From positions 1 through 34,801 of the forward strand of contig JAFGRL010000067.1 in assembly GCA_016935195.1 (NCBI GenBank): a DNA stretch of 34,801 nt. Reading direction: 5' to 3'. Both the position numbers and the translations under genes were made by a program. The notes beneath the pieces are model-generated. The model had not been told where the DNA came from, searched no databases, and was given only the letters and a program-made list of their open reading frames with translations. Origin of the DNA: Sedimentisphaerales bacterium (lineage in GTDB: Bacteria; Planctomycetota; Phycisphaerae; Sedimentisphaerales; Anaerobacaceae). This document shows, piece after piece, positions 15,300 to 23,692 of this stretch; within the stretch, counting starts at the first letter, position 1; every line of letters starts with the position of its first letter.

Positions 15300-16093
15300 A
15301 AAATTCCGGTTTTTCGCTTATTGAGGTTTTGCTGGCGGTTGGGACGCTTGCGGTGGGAATGCTTTTTGTGGCAGGGGTGTTTCCGGTTGCGCTTCATTTT
15401 TCTACCCTTGCCACAGAGCGGAGCATTGCAGCGGCTGTAGCTGACGAGGCCTTTGCAAAGATAAGACTCTACGCGATAGGTGATCCTAATAAAGCAATCA
15501 ATGACGAAATAATACAACTCGGAGAACTCAAAGAAGATCAACTTCTTCCCGATGACTCAATTATTTTTGCAGATATATTACCAGCAATGAAGGAAGTTAT
15601 TCCGGACGAATTTGCATATCCGTCGACTAATACAGATTTCAAAACAAAGCAGTATTTATGGTCGGCTTTGTTCAGACTCACAGAACGAGATCCTAATAGC
15701 CCGGTACAGGTTACAGTTTTTGTCAGCAGAAAAACAAATCCCCATCTAAAATACCGAAATCCGGAGAAGCCAGAGGCCCCTTCTATTGGATTAGATTGGC
15801 CGGTACCGGTTAAGGTTAAGGTCTCCCAACAAGTTGGTATTGAGGACAATGAGCTTAAAATAGAGAATTCCGGGTACAAGACTTTTATCAATGATGGCTG
15901 CACTATTGTTGATGACAAGACTGGCCGATTATATCGTGTCCTCAAACGTTATGCCGATAAGGACGATATGATATTGCTCGATAGGGACTGGGTAGGTGCC
16001 GGGCCGGAGCATATCTGGGTGGTACCGCCTGCTATAGGCAGCGGCAGAAATCCGTGCATAGCGATTTATCAAAAAGTGATCAGATTACCATAA
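15284..16093 (+). CDS. GspI-like minor pseudopilin
   Basis: 269 residues. The leader MNYELKNSG is cleaved before FSLIEVLLAVGTLAVGMLFVAGVFPVAL, Glu at +5. The VLLAVGTLAVGML helix followed by ...TERSIAAAVADEAFAKIRLYA resembles the GspI/V class. The C-terminal part has PVPVKVKVSQQVG and a terminal strand FINDGCTIVDDKTGRLYRVL. The first five residues are encoded by the upstream heptamer array, which also supplies the start codon; no Shine-Dalgarno is visible. The ATG is the overlap point (ATGA) of a five-codon upstream mini-frame that also reads MNYEL. Confidence 0.85.
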   Translation: MNYELKNSGFSLIEVLLAVGTLAVGMLFVAGVFPVALHFSTLATERSIAAAVADEAFAKIRLYAIGDPNKAINDEIIQLGELKEDQLLPDDSIIFADILPAMKEVIPDEFAYPSTNTDFKTKQYLWSALFRLTERDPNSPVQVTVFVSRKTNPHLKYRNPEKPEAPSIGLDWPVPVKVKVSQQVGIEDNELKIENSGYKTFINDGCTIVDDKTGRLYRVLKRYADKDDMILLDRDWVGAGPEHIWVVPPAIGSGRNPCIAIYQKVIRLP

Positions 16094-16115
16094 AATTTAG
16101 CAATTAATCTTTTCT

Positions 16116-16147
16116 CTACGAACTATGAACTACGAACTACGAACTAA
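16116..16147 (+). repeat. Second GAACTAY heptamer array at a start codon
   Basis: CTAC, then GAACTAT (16120-16126), GAACTAC twice (16127-16140) and GAACTAA (16141-16147). The ATG at 16125 is the start of the GspJ-like gene, so most of the array is translated. Same unit and same position relative to the gene as the array at 15231. Confidence 0.93.
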
Positions 16148-16979
16148 TAAGGGTTTTACATTAATTGAGCTTATCACAGCGGTCGGGGTTCTGGCGATAG
16201 TTTTAGTTTCGGCGGCTGTCATTTTTAATGTCAGCATCGATTCGTTTCGCATGGCCACGGCCAATGCCGAGATTATGCAGAAATTCAGGGTTATTACCGA
16301 GCAGCTTAACTCTGACTTTGCCGGAGCTATAAAGACTAAATATGGTCAGATCAGGATTGCCAAGGACAAATCCTACATAGAAAACAGTATCCGCTATGAT
16401 GGCAGCAATGATGAAATCAAGGATGTAAACTCACACAGCATTGTCTTTTTCGCAAACGGTTATTTTCAGTCAACACAGCAGTATAAAACAAAAGATAGCA
16501 ACGAAACCGTAGCAGGCAATGTTGCGGCTATATACTATGGTCTGGCGAACGTTACCAACTACAGTGCTATTGAAAAACCCGACCCAAAGAAAAAGGTATT
16601 GGTAAGAAGGCAGACAATACTTACATCGGATACTTCTTTAACAGAGGACTTTGATTTAGACGAGCTGCGTGAATATTGCAACACCCAGTCTCTGGCTGAA
16701 TTGAACGAAGAGGATGTCAATGACCTGATAAAGGACTTTCCACAGCTAAATCTTGATGAACCTAATGATTTGGCGATGTATATGGCTCAAGGTGTGGATG
16801 ATTTTGCTATTGAGTATTATGGATTTGATTCTTCTCGGAGGTTTCATGATCAGTGGAGAGTGCCGAAAGATAAAATCTTTTACCCATTGGCCTACAAGTT
16901 TACATTTAGGATTTACGATTCCAAGGGGATTATAAAAGAGGGTAGAGAATTTAGTTATATTGTTTATGTAGGCGGGTAG
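16125..16979 (+). CDS. GspJ-like minor pseudopilin
   Basis: 284 residues. The leader MNYELRTNKG precedes FTLIELITAVGVLAIVLVSAAVIF, Glu at +5. SFRMATANAEIMQKFRVITEQLNSDFAGA after the helix matches the GspJ class, where an amphipathic helix carries a hydrophobic face and an L..D motif. A central region PKKKVLVRRQTIL and a terminal beta strand REFSYIVYVGG follow. It starts inside a GAACTAY array with no visible Shine-Dalgarno. Only four bases separate its stop from the GspK start. GspI, J and K normally form the pseudopilus tip, and these three genes are adjacent in that order. Confidence 0.85.
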   Translation: MNYELRTNKGFTLIELITAVGVLAIVLVSAAVIFNVSIDSFRMATANAEIMQKFRVITEQLNSDFAGAIKTKYGQIRIAKDKSYIENSIRYDGSNDEIKDVNSHSIVFFANGYFQSTQQYKTKDSNETVAGNVAAIYYGLANVTNYSAIEKPDPKKKVLVRRQTILTSDTSLTEDFDLDELREYCNTQSLAELNEEDVNDLIKDFPQLNLDEPNDLAMYMAQGVDDFAIEYYGFDSSRRFHDQWRVPKDKIFYPLAYKFTFRIYDSKGIIKEGREFSYIVYVGG

Positions 16980-16983
16980 AACA

Positions 16984-19533
16984 GTGAAAAATAAATTATC
17001 AATCAAAAATTGCCCCAAAGGCATGCTCAGATATGGTTCGGCATTGATTTTAACGGTCGTGTTAACCAGCCTGTTAGCCATCGTTGGTGTTATGTTCGTT
17101 ATGGCTGCCAGAGTCGACAAAATGGCAACATCAGCTATATCCGAAAATAAACAGTTAAATTATGCAATAGAGAGCTTAGTTACAAAGATTTCACAGGAGC
17201 TTACCCTTGATGTCCCCGGCGTAAATAGCCAGGAATACTACGACTACCCCGGCCCGAAAGATAAGTGGCTGGCAAGTCTTGAGCCATACGAAAAAGACCC
17301 CAATGATTATCGCTGGAGGCAGATAAGTGCTGTTGAGGGGTATATTTCCGGCACAGTGGGATGGACAAACAGCGACCAGAATGATATCAAGGCAGAAATT
17401 ATTGTTGATTATCCAGAAATTGAAATAGATGACGATGGGCATTTAGATGGGCAGCAGCGTGCTGATGCCGATGGCGATGGCGTGGCCGATTCAAAATGGA
17501 TTGAATTGGAAGATATAACTTCAACTAAAGGTAAACCAATCTTTGCGGCTGTCCGAATCGTTGACAACGGGGGTATGATTAACGTCAACACCGCTTACAA
17601 ATTCGAGCCTGCGGACGCAAACTTAGTCGATGGCTCAAGTCAATTGCAGGTAAACCTCGCTGCACTCGCTAGGTCAGGTGACTCAGTTGATGATATTGAG
17701 GACGCCCGTAACCCATCTGACAGGCCGATGTCCGAGTATGAACGTGATGTTATATGGAGGTTAGAAGATCCTTGTGCAAACTATGAGCCGTTTGATATTT
17801 CTGATGAGCTGGAACTCCGGAATAGATTTTTGTGTACTTCTCTAACCGAAGCAAAGATTGAACGGGATGATGTTTGGAACGGCACTTTGGATGCTGGGGG
17901 TGGGACTTATGCTGTTCCTGAAGTTCCTATTCGGCAAGGGGCTGTTAACTTAACGGGTTGGCAAATACGTATGGATCCTACCGAAGATAAATATGAGCGA
18001 AGACATCTGCTAAGCACATACAATTTTGATCGTATTATTGACCCTAATGGCGGCAAGATGCTAAATATTAACGATGCCAACACAAGAAGCCTTTACAGCA
18101 TAATAAAAACAGCACTTGCCGATCCTAATTTCGATGACAACGGCAGAGATGCCAACCAAGTCGCTGCACAAATAGCTGTCAATCTTGTTGACTTCCGCGA
18201 CGAGAACTCAAATGTTACCAAAATTCCTGTGGGGGCAACTAATTATTATGGCTTTGAGACACCATGTATCTACATCTCTGAGCTGGCCCACAAGTTTGAA
18301 CCGGATGCTATCAATCCTGGGATAATCCATAAATCTTATGCGATTGAACTTTACAAGCCCTGCCCATCAGATGCTGAGCCCAACAACTGGCGGCTTGTAG
18401 TCAACGGCAATTCCATCTCTATAGATGGATGGACCAGCGGTAAGCAGTTTTATGTCATCTTAAACAATGATCCTGCGGCATCTCTTTTGCCTATCGACCC
18501 AAACGCCGTGGTCGATAACTCCAATACTCTTGTTTTTGACAGCAACACCACCCTACACTTGCAGCGTCCTCTCGATGTTAATGATGTCAATTACATAACG
18601 ATTGATTCTAAGTTGGTCCCGAAAGCTATTCCTAAGGGTTGGCTTGCTAAAGATGCAAATAAGCCTCGCAGTATCCAAAGAGATATTACCCTGCACAAGT
18701 GCATAAGAGGCCTGTGGGACCCCAATGCAAAGATCATCCATACACTTGGTCGCGATAACGATTATAATAAGGTCGATTCCATTTATATTCAGGCCCATCC
18801 TGCGAACGAAAAGTTCACCAATGTCGGCGAGATAGGAACGATTTTCCGCAAGTGTGCATATTCAGAGGGACCTTCGCCTGTCGGCTCTTCCGATACAGAA
18901 GCGGATGTCCGTGTTGATTTGGCTGACCCGAATTACCAGAAGCTTTTCAAATACCTTACTGTTTTTGACCCAGCCAGTGACAATATCGACAATGATGGTG
19001 ACGGCCACAAGGACTCCAACGACGTGTTCGGGCCTGAATGGAAAGTGCCGGGCAGGATAAATATCAATACTGCACCGTGGTTTGTGATGGCACAACTGCC
19101 GTGGGTCAGTCCCGAGTTAGCCCAGGCAATAGCAGACTACAGGGACAAAACTTCTGTGTTTGTGGACTACAGTTCTCGCACAGGAGAGCCAGGATTTGAA
19201 AATATCGGGCAATTGAACAACGTGATTGATAAAGGCAGTCGAGATTACAGGATAGATTATTATAGCAGGGACACTAACGATTTAGATGGATTTCCGGATC
19301 TTACGCCATCTGATGCAGCAATCAATGATTTTGAGGAGCGAGACGTTATTTTCGCACGAATAAGCAATCTTGTTACCGTGCGAAGTGATGTCTTTACCGC
19401 TTATATCCTCGTTAGAATCGGCTCCGACGGCCCGCAAAAGAGAGCTATCGCCATATTAGATAGAAGCAATGTATACACTGCTAAGAACAAAGTCAGAATT
19501 GTTGCCCTGCATCCGGTTCCCGACCCAAGATAA
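16984..19533 (+). CDS. GspK-like minor pseudopilin (849 residues, Ca-binding repeats)
   Basis: Starts at GTG with GGGTAG just upstream. The leader ends LRYG before SALILTVVLTSLLAIVGVMFVMAA, which lacks Glu at +5, as in GspK. Thrombospondin type 3-like Ca loops are seen at about 148-172 (DDDGHLDGQQRADADGDGVAD) and about 666-680 (DNIDNDGDGHKDSND). The GspK SAM-like/helix-hairpin region is clear: GRININTAPWFVMAQLPWVSPELAQAIADYR (about 689-719), preceded by VRIVDNGGMINVNTAY and LNINDANTRSLYSIIKTA, three INxNxA-type repeats. At 849 residues it is more than twice canonical GspK (about 320), with the extra length in the middle. It likely caps the pseudopilus tip. Confidence 0.85.
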   Translation: MKNKLSIKNCPKGMLRYGSALILTVVLTSLLAIVGVMFVMAARVDKMATSAISENKQLNYAIESLVTKISQELTLDVPGVNSQEYYDYPGPKDKWLASLEPYEKDPNDYRWRQISAVEGYISGTVGWTNSDQNDIKAEIIVDYPEIEIDDDGHLDGQQRADADGDGVADSKWIELEDITSTKGKPIFAAVRIVDNGGMINVNTAYKFEPADANLVDGSSQLQVNLAALARSGDSVDDIEDARNPSDRPMSEYERDVIWRLEDPCANYEPFDISDELELRNRFLCTSLTEAKIERDDVWNGTLDAGGGTYAVPEVPIRQGAVNLTGWQIRMDPTEDKYERRHLLSTYNFDRIIDPNGGKMLNINDANTRSLYSIIKTALADPNFDDNGRDANQVAAQIAVNLVDFRDENSNVTKIPVGATNYYGFETPCIYISELAHKFEPDAINPGIIHKSYAIELYKPCPSDAEPNNWRLVVNGNSISIDGWTSGKQFYVILNNDPAASLLPIDPNAVVDNSNTLVFDSNTTLHLQRPLDVNDVNYITIDSKLVPKAIPKGWLAKDANKPRSIQRDITLHKCIRGLWDPNAKIIHTLGRDNDYNKVDSIYIQAHPANEKFTNVGEIGTIFRKCAYSEGPSPVGSSDTEADVRVDLADPNYQKLFKYLTVFDPASDNIDNDGDGHKDSNDVFGPEWKVPGRININTAPWFVMAQLPWVSPELAQAIADYRDKTSVFVDYSSRTGEPGFENIGQLNNVIDKGSRDYRIDYYSRDTNDLDGFPDLTPSDAAINDFEERDVIFARISNLVTVRSDVFTAYILVRIGSDGPQKRAIAILDRSNVYTAKNKVRIVALHPVPDPR

Positions 19534-19572
19534 TTGCCGATTTTCGATTGGTGATTTATCTGATGTTTTAAT

Positions 19573-21217
19573 TTACGGTGACTTGCTCGCTTCTTCTGTA
19601 TTGCCGTAAGTGCCCATATTGATTCTTCCGCCGTTAGGCTCCGGCTCTTTCTCGAAAGAGTCACTTGTGTCGCCGGCATCAATGCAGGGGCTGGTCACAG
19701 AATCGGCAACCCACTCGCCGGCATTCTCACCACGCTTCTGCCAATTTGCAGCAAACACAGCAAAATCCGCTAAGTCTATTATATGATCATCTGAGTGCAG
19801 TTCTGCAATTGCTGCCGGGGCCGACTCGAGCCAGAAGCGGGCGAGTATCTTCAGGTCAAAGACATCTACTATCCCGTCATTGTTAAAGTCACCATTTGTA
19901 TGAAAAATCGGGTCCCATCGTCCCACTGCAGATTTAAGATGGTAATCGCCGAACTCAGGCAGGGCAAATAATGGGTCATCGTTAATATTACCGATACCAG
20001 GCCATACATCATTAACCTCTTGCATCTGTATATCGTTATATAAGGCTGTAACCGTTTCATCGCCGTAGTGGAGCCCTATTTGGTTCTGGTCGCCGCTTAC
20101 GCTGTAATTTTGCCATAAGATAGAATTGGTTATCGCTGCGTCGGCGTCCCAGCATTGTACGCCGCCTGTTCCGAGGTCTATATCGCTTGCGAAATTGTCC
20201 GCAATAGTACAGTTTATAATGGCCAGATTACTGTCATAGACCGAGCTTGCCCCCCCACTGAAATAGCCAAAGTTCCAGGCGATTATGCAGTTCTTTGCTG
20301 TTGGCGAACCTCCTACCGTGCACAGGCTGGCTCCGCTGGTTTCACAGTAGTTAGCTATTATCTTACAGCGGTCGATTTCAGCGTAGCTTTCCTCGAGAAA
20401 TATTCCCCCGCCTGCCCAGTTGGCATCATTGCCGATTATCATACAGTTTCTTATCGTCGGGCTGCTGTCATAGCAATATACGCCGGCCCCGCACTGGCTT
20501 GAATAGCCATCTATTATTGTAAAGCCGTCAACAACAACACAGCCGCACTCACCGTTTTGGAAAATAAAACCTCTTCCCTGGCTATTGCAATCTATGATGG
20601 ACCGCCAAAGCCCATTTTGCGACCTGATTTTCACCAAAAGTCCGTTAGGCTCGATGTCATAATTTCCGATACCACTGTAAAGACCGTCAAGAACGGTAAC
20701 AACAGCCGCAAGGTAACCACGACCCTCAGCTGCTTCAAGTGCCTTTTGAATACTGTCAAAGGGATGTTCACTACTGCCGCTTTCGAGAGGGTCACTAAAC
20801 TTGGAGTTCCAATGACAAGGGTCATTGGGTGCATCGTCGTCAACAAAGTAACCTGGGTTATAATGGTAACCTATATCGACTATGCAGACGTCGGCCACCC
20901 CGTCAGTGCGGGTAGTGAAGTAATCCATCCCCATTGAATCGGATAAATCATTGCCGGTATCAAGGCATGGGCTGTTCACAGGTTGTCCAGCTGTTGTTTG
21001 GCTTAGGTAGTAATCACCACCTGGTCCGCCCATAAACAACGGCTCAGCGTTAATATTGCCCCCGCCGTTTACAACTGAGCTGCCGCTAGTATTATGAACC
21101 CTCGAGCCATTCCAGCCCTTCATTATGTCGCAGTAACTAATCTCAGGGTGCGAGTCGTCATCGTTATGAATCTCGTGTCCACCGTAGTAGCCGGCTGCAT
21201 TGTTCCAAATAATATGG
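19573..21217 (-). pseudogene. 5'-truncated beta-helix (choice-of-anchor type) protein with internal dockerin-like module
   Basis: On the minus strand. About 548 codons of parallel beta-helix repeats, with pieces such as NHIIWNNAAGYYGG, VVDGFTIIDGYSSQ, GAGVYCYDSSPTIRNCMI, AIINCTIADNFASD and AAITNSILWQN, typical of right-handed beta-helix surface proteins. A dockerin-like module is inserted near the C-terminus (NGDFNNDGIVDVFDLKILARFW; IIDLADFAVFAANWQ) before SPCIDAGD...GGRINMGTYGNTEEASKSP and the stop. No signal peptide remains: the helix sequence begins abruptly at the junction with a transposase orfA fragment, and the nominal upstream start (GTG, 21261) is transposase DNA read in the wrong frame. 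A broken gene is therefore the likely state. Confidence 0.72.
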
Positions 21218-21328
21218 TTGAACATCAAAATTACTGGTCTGGTCAGCTGTCGTTTTGTCACCTTTAGCCGCGGCCAAGGCGACCTTTCCCTTAAACTGAG
21301 CGGTGCGATTACGCATTTTGCTTTTCAT
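21215..21328 (-). mobile_element. IS3-family transposase orfA remnant (first 38 codons)
   Basis: Reading from the ATG at 21328 with AGGAG seven bases upstream: MKSKMRNRTAQFKGKVALAA, then AKGDKTTADQTSNFDVQP. This matches the N-terminal helix-turn-helix of IS3/IS911 OrfA (the F-K-KVALEALKG-KT--E--SKF-VHP pattern). Similarity stops at about 21215, where the sequence changes to beta-helix repeat in another frame. No orfB or right end is present in the window, so a deletion or recombination has joined the IS left part to the interior of the beta-helix gene. The left inverted repeat could not be fixed; upstream minus-strand DNA to about 21380 may belong to the element. Confidence 0.75.
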
Positions 21329-21680
21329 AAATTTGTCTCCTGAATACGTTATCGTCTCAGGCCGCAAATCCAACTTAATTATGCGCCCGGTTTTTGGAAA
21401 GTGTTATATGGTTAATTCAGGGCTTGATTTTTGTTGTTTTTTTCGTATAATGCGAACAATTTTTAGGTTTGAGGCGTAAAAAAATAACTGTAATTATTTT
21501 TTGCTGGTATGTGTCTCTGATTGGGCTCAAATTACAAGATTGATGCCGCCGTTAAAAGTCTAAATTCCAAGCCCCCGACCGTGAGGGATAAAAAACAAGC
21601 AGTTTTTTCGTCGTTTTATACTTTCGACGCAGGCATCAGATTTAGCTTGTAACAGATAAAATTTGAAGGAGAAATTCTTT
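21329..21680. other. Intergenic region with MoxR-Bat operon leader
   Basis: Contains the 5' flank of the orfA remnant, the promoter at 21424-21451, and a leader of about 220 bases. In the leader, AAATTCCAAGCCCCCGACC followed by GTGAGGGATAA (21562-21591) can form a CCC/GGG hairpin and resembles a site at 32419. CGTCG/CGACG (21609-21630 region) can form a second small stem. No open frame is supported. Confidence 0.5.
21424..21451 (+). promoter_or_regulatory. Putative promoter of the MoxR-Bat operon
   Basis: TTGATT (21424-21429) and TATAAT (21446-21451) are separated by 16 bases, pointing to moxR. The start site near 21458 would give an unusually long untranslated leader (about 220 bases), leaving room for post-transcriptional control. 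Confidence 0.5.
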
Positions 21681-22670
21681 ATGGCTACAGATGTAAAACA
21701 AATCGGAAACATGGTTCAGGAAAAAAGCGGATTTGTGCGGGCATTGTTTGGCGAAATGGACAAGGTAATTGTAGGCCAGCGATATATGCTTGAACATATA
21801 CTTATCGGACTATTGGCCAATGGCCATATACTGCTGGAAGGTGTACCCGGCCTGGCAAAAACAATGGCAGTAACAACCCTGTCACGAGCAATCAATGCCG
21901 ATTTTAGGCGGATACAATTCACGCCTGATTTGCTGCCGGCCGATTTGATTGGCACCCAGATATACCGGCAATCGGATGGTGATTTTTACACACGCAAAGG
22001 GCCGATATTCGCCAATATTATATTAGCTGATGAAATAAACAGAGCCCCCGCCAAGGTGCAAAGTGCCCTGTTGGAGGCCATGCAGGAAAGACAGGTGACA
22101 ATTGGCGAAGAAACCTTTGATGTCCCTAAACCTTTTCTTGTACTTGCGACCCAAAACCCTATCGAACAGGAGGGAACTTACCCACTTCCGGAGGCCCAAT
22201 TAGACCGCTTTATGCTGAAGATCAAGATTGACTATCCAAACAAGGCGGAAGAACGCAAGATACTTGACAGAATGGCTGCAACAAATCCCAACTTTGATAT
22301 TAAGGCTGTTATCACCCCTGACCAGATTGCAGAAGTTCGCAGCGTAGTAGATGAAATATACATTGATGAAAAAATCAAAGATTATATCGTCGATATAGTC
22401 TGTGCCACCAGAGAGCCAGCCAAATACGGTATAGAAATGGCCAACTTCATAAACTACGGGGCTTCGCCGCGAGCGACAATTTATCTGGCGATTGCCGCAA
22501 AAGCACATGCATTTATTCAGCAGAGAGGATATGTCACTCCGCAGGATGTAAAAAGTATCGGCCCTGATGTCCTGCGGCATCGAGTTATTGTAAGTTATGA
22601 AGCTGAGGCTGAAGACAAGACCAGCGAAGATATCATAAAGACAATTTTCGACAATATCGAAGTGCCATAG
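21681..22670 (+). CDS. MoxR-family AAA+ ATPase
   Basis: A 329-residue cytoplasmic AAA+ protein thought to act as a chaperone for maturation of VWA-domain partners. Walker A is in GVPGLAKTMAV (about 53-60), Walker B/sensor region IILADEINRAPAKVQSALLEAMQERQVTIG (about 113-142), sensor 1 LVLATQNPIEQEGTYPLPEAQLDRFMLKI, and the C-terminal lid has NFINYGASPRATIYLAIAAKA and DVKSIGPDVLRHRVIVSYEAEAE. The ATG at 21681 is preferred because GAAGGAG ends nine bases before it; a TTG at 21663 lies at or upstream of that site and would consume it. It heads the operon with a DUF58 gene next, the standard MoxR context. Confidence 0.95.
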   Translation: MATDVKQIGNMVQEKSGFVRALFGEMDKVIVGQRYMLEHILIGLLANGHILLEGVPGLAKTMAVTTLSRAINADFRRIQFTPDLLPADLIGTQIYRQSDGDFYTRKGPIFANIILADEINRAPAKVQSALLEAMQERQVTIGEETFDVPKPFLVLATQNPIEQEGTYPLPEAQLDRFMLKIKIDYPNKAEERKILDRMAATNPNFDIKAVITPDQIAEVRSVVDEIYIDEKIKDYIVDIVCATREPAKYGIEMANFINYGASPRATIYLAIAAKAHAFIQQRGYVTPQDVKSIGPDVLRHRVIVSYEAEAEDKTSEDIIKTIFDNIEVP

Positions 22671-22780
22671 AAAATGAAAAACCGAAAACGCAAAATTATA
22701 ATTCAAAGCTCAAAACTAATCCAACTTTGAATTTTACACTGTGGTTTTTACTTTTTCACTTTAAATTTTAAGTTTTCAAA

Positions 22781-23656
22781 ATGATACCTCAGGAATTAAT
22801 AAAGAAAATTAAGCAGATTCAAATCTACACGTCCCGGATGGTAGATGCCAGCTTTGCCGGCCAGTATGAAAGCGTATTCAAGGGCAGAGGCATGCAATTT
22901 GACGAAGTGCGTGAATATACGCCCGGCGATGACATCCGAACAATCGACTGGAATGTTACCGCCCGCATCGGCAGACCGTACATAAAACGCTTTGTTGAAG
23001 AGCGTGAAATGACCGTGATGTTCGTCGTTGATTTAAGTGCGTCAGGCGATTTCGGTACTGTAAATAAAGCCAAAAACGAGTTGGCTGCCGAGTTCTGTGC
23101 CGTGTTGGCTTTTGCCGCAGCAAAGAATAATGACAAGGTTGGGTTACTGATTTTTACCGACCGGATAGAATTGTACATCCCGCCTAAAAAAGGGATCAGT
23201 CATATGTTACGGCTTATTCGAGAACTGATGTATTTCAAAATGCCTAAAAGAAAAACCAATATCAGCGGAGCTTTGGATTATTTAGGCAAGGTAATACGAA
23301 AAAAGGCGACAGTTTTTCTGGTATCTGATTTTATAGAAACCAATTTCAAAAAGCCTTTGAGTCTGCTTAATAAACGCCATGATGTTATTGCTGTTCCTGT
23401 TCGTGATAAAGCCGAAATCTCCCTGCCCGGTATAGGACTGATTGAGTTTGCCGATGCTGAAACAGGCCAGACCATTTTCATCGACACATCCAGCAGGAAG
23501 TTTAGAAACCAGTACAGCAATACGACTGCACAGCGATTTGAAGAACTGATAAATATGCTGCGAACAATCAATGTCGATTGTATCAGTATAAGCACTGATA
23601 AGCCATATATACAGGATTTAGTCAGGTTCTTCCATATGAGGCACCGACGATACTGA
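22781..23656 (+). CDS. DUF58 domain protein (VWA-like), MoxR partner
   Basis: A 291-residue cytoplasmic protein. DUF58 signature: GRGMQFDEVREYTPGDDIRTIDWNVTARIGRPYIKRFVEERE (about 43-84), then a VWA-like MIDAS, D84-L-S-A-S, and AAAKNNDKVGLLIFTD. It ends FFHMRHRRY. It is about the usual length. DUF58 proteins accompany MoxR ATPases in nearly all Bat-type operons, and a role in assembling the membrane VWA complex is generally presumed. A 110-base AT-rich spacer separates it from moxR; that spacer contains AATTCAAAG/CTTTGAATT (9-bp stem). No Shine-Dalgarno is obvious before the ATG. Confidence 0.92.
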   Translation: MIPQELIKKIKQIQIYTSRMVDASFAGQYESVFKGRGMQFDEVREYTPGDDIRTIDWNVTARIGRPYIKRFVEEREMTVMFVVDLSASGDFGTVNKAKNELAAEFCAVLAFAAAKNNDKVGLLIFTDRIELYIPPKKGISHMLRLIRELMYFKMPKRKTNISGALDYLGKVIRKKATVFLVSDFIETNFKKPLSLLNKRHDVIAVPVRDKAEISLPGIGLIEFADAETGQTIFIDTSSRKFRNQYSNTTAQRFEELINMLRTINVDCISISTDKPYIQDLVRFFHMRHRRY

Positions 23657-23676
23657 ATTGGTAATTGGTGATTGGT
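23656..23676 (+). repeat. ATTGGTR-type heptamer array
   Basis: Three consecutive 7-base units AATTGGT, AATTGGT and GATTGGT start at the last base of the DUF58 stop codon. More degenerate versions with the same period follow the stop codons at 10752 (TAATGGT, AATCGGT, GATAAGT) and 19533 (ATTGCCG, ATTTTCG, ATTGGTG, ATTTATC). Confidence 0.75.
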
Positions 23677-23692
23677 TAAAAATGAGGAAATT

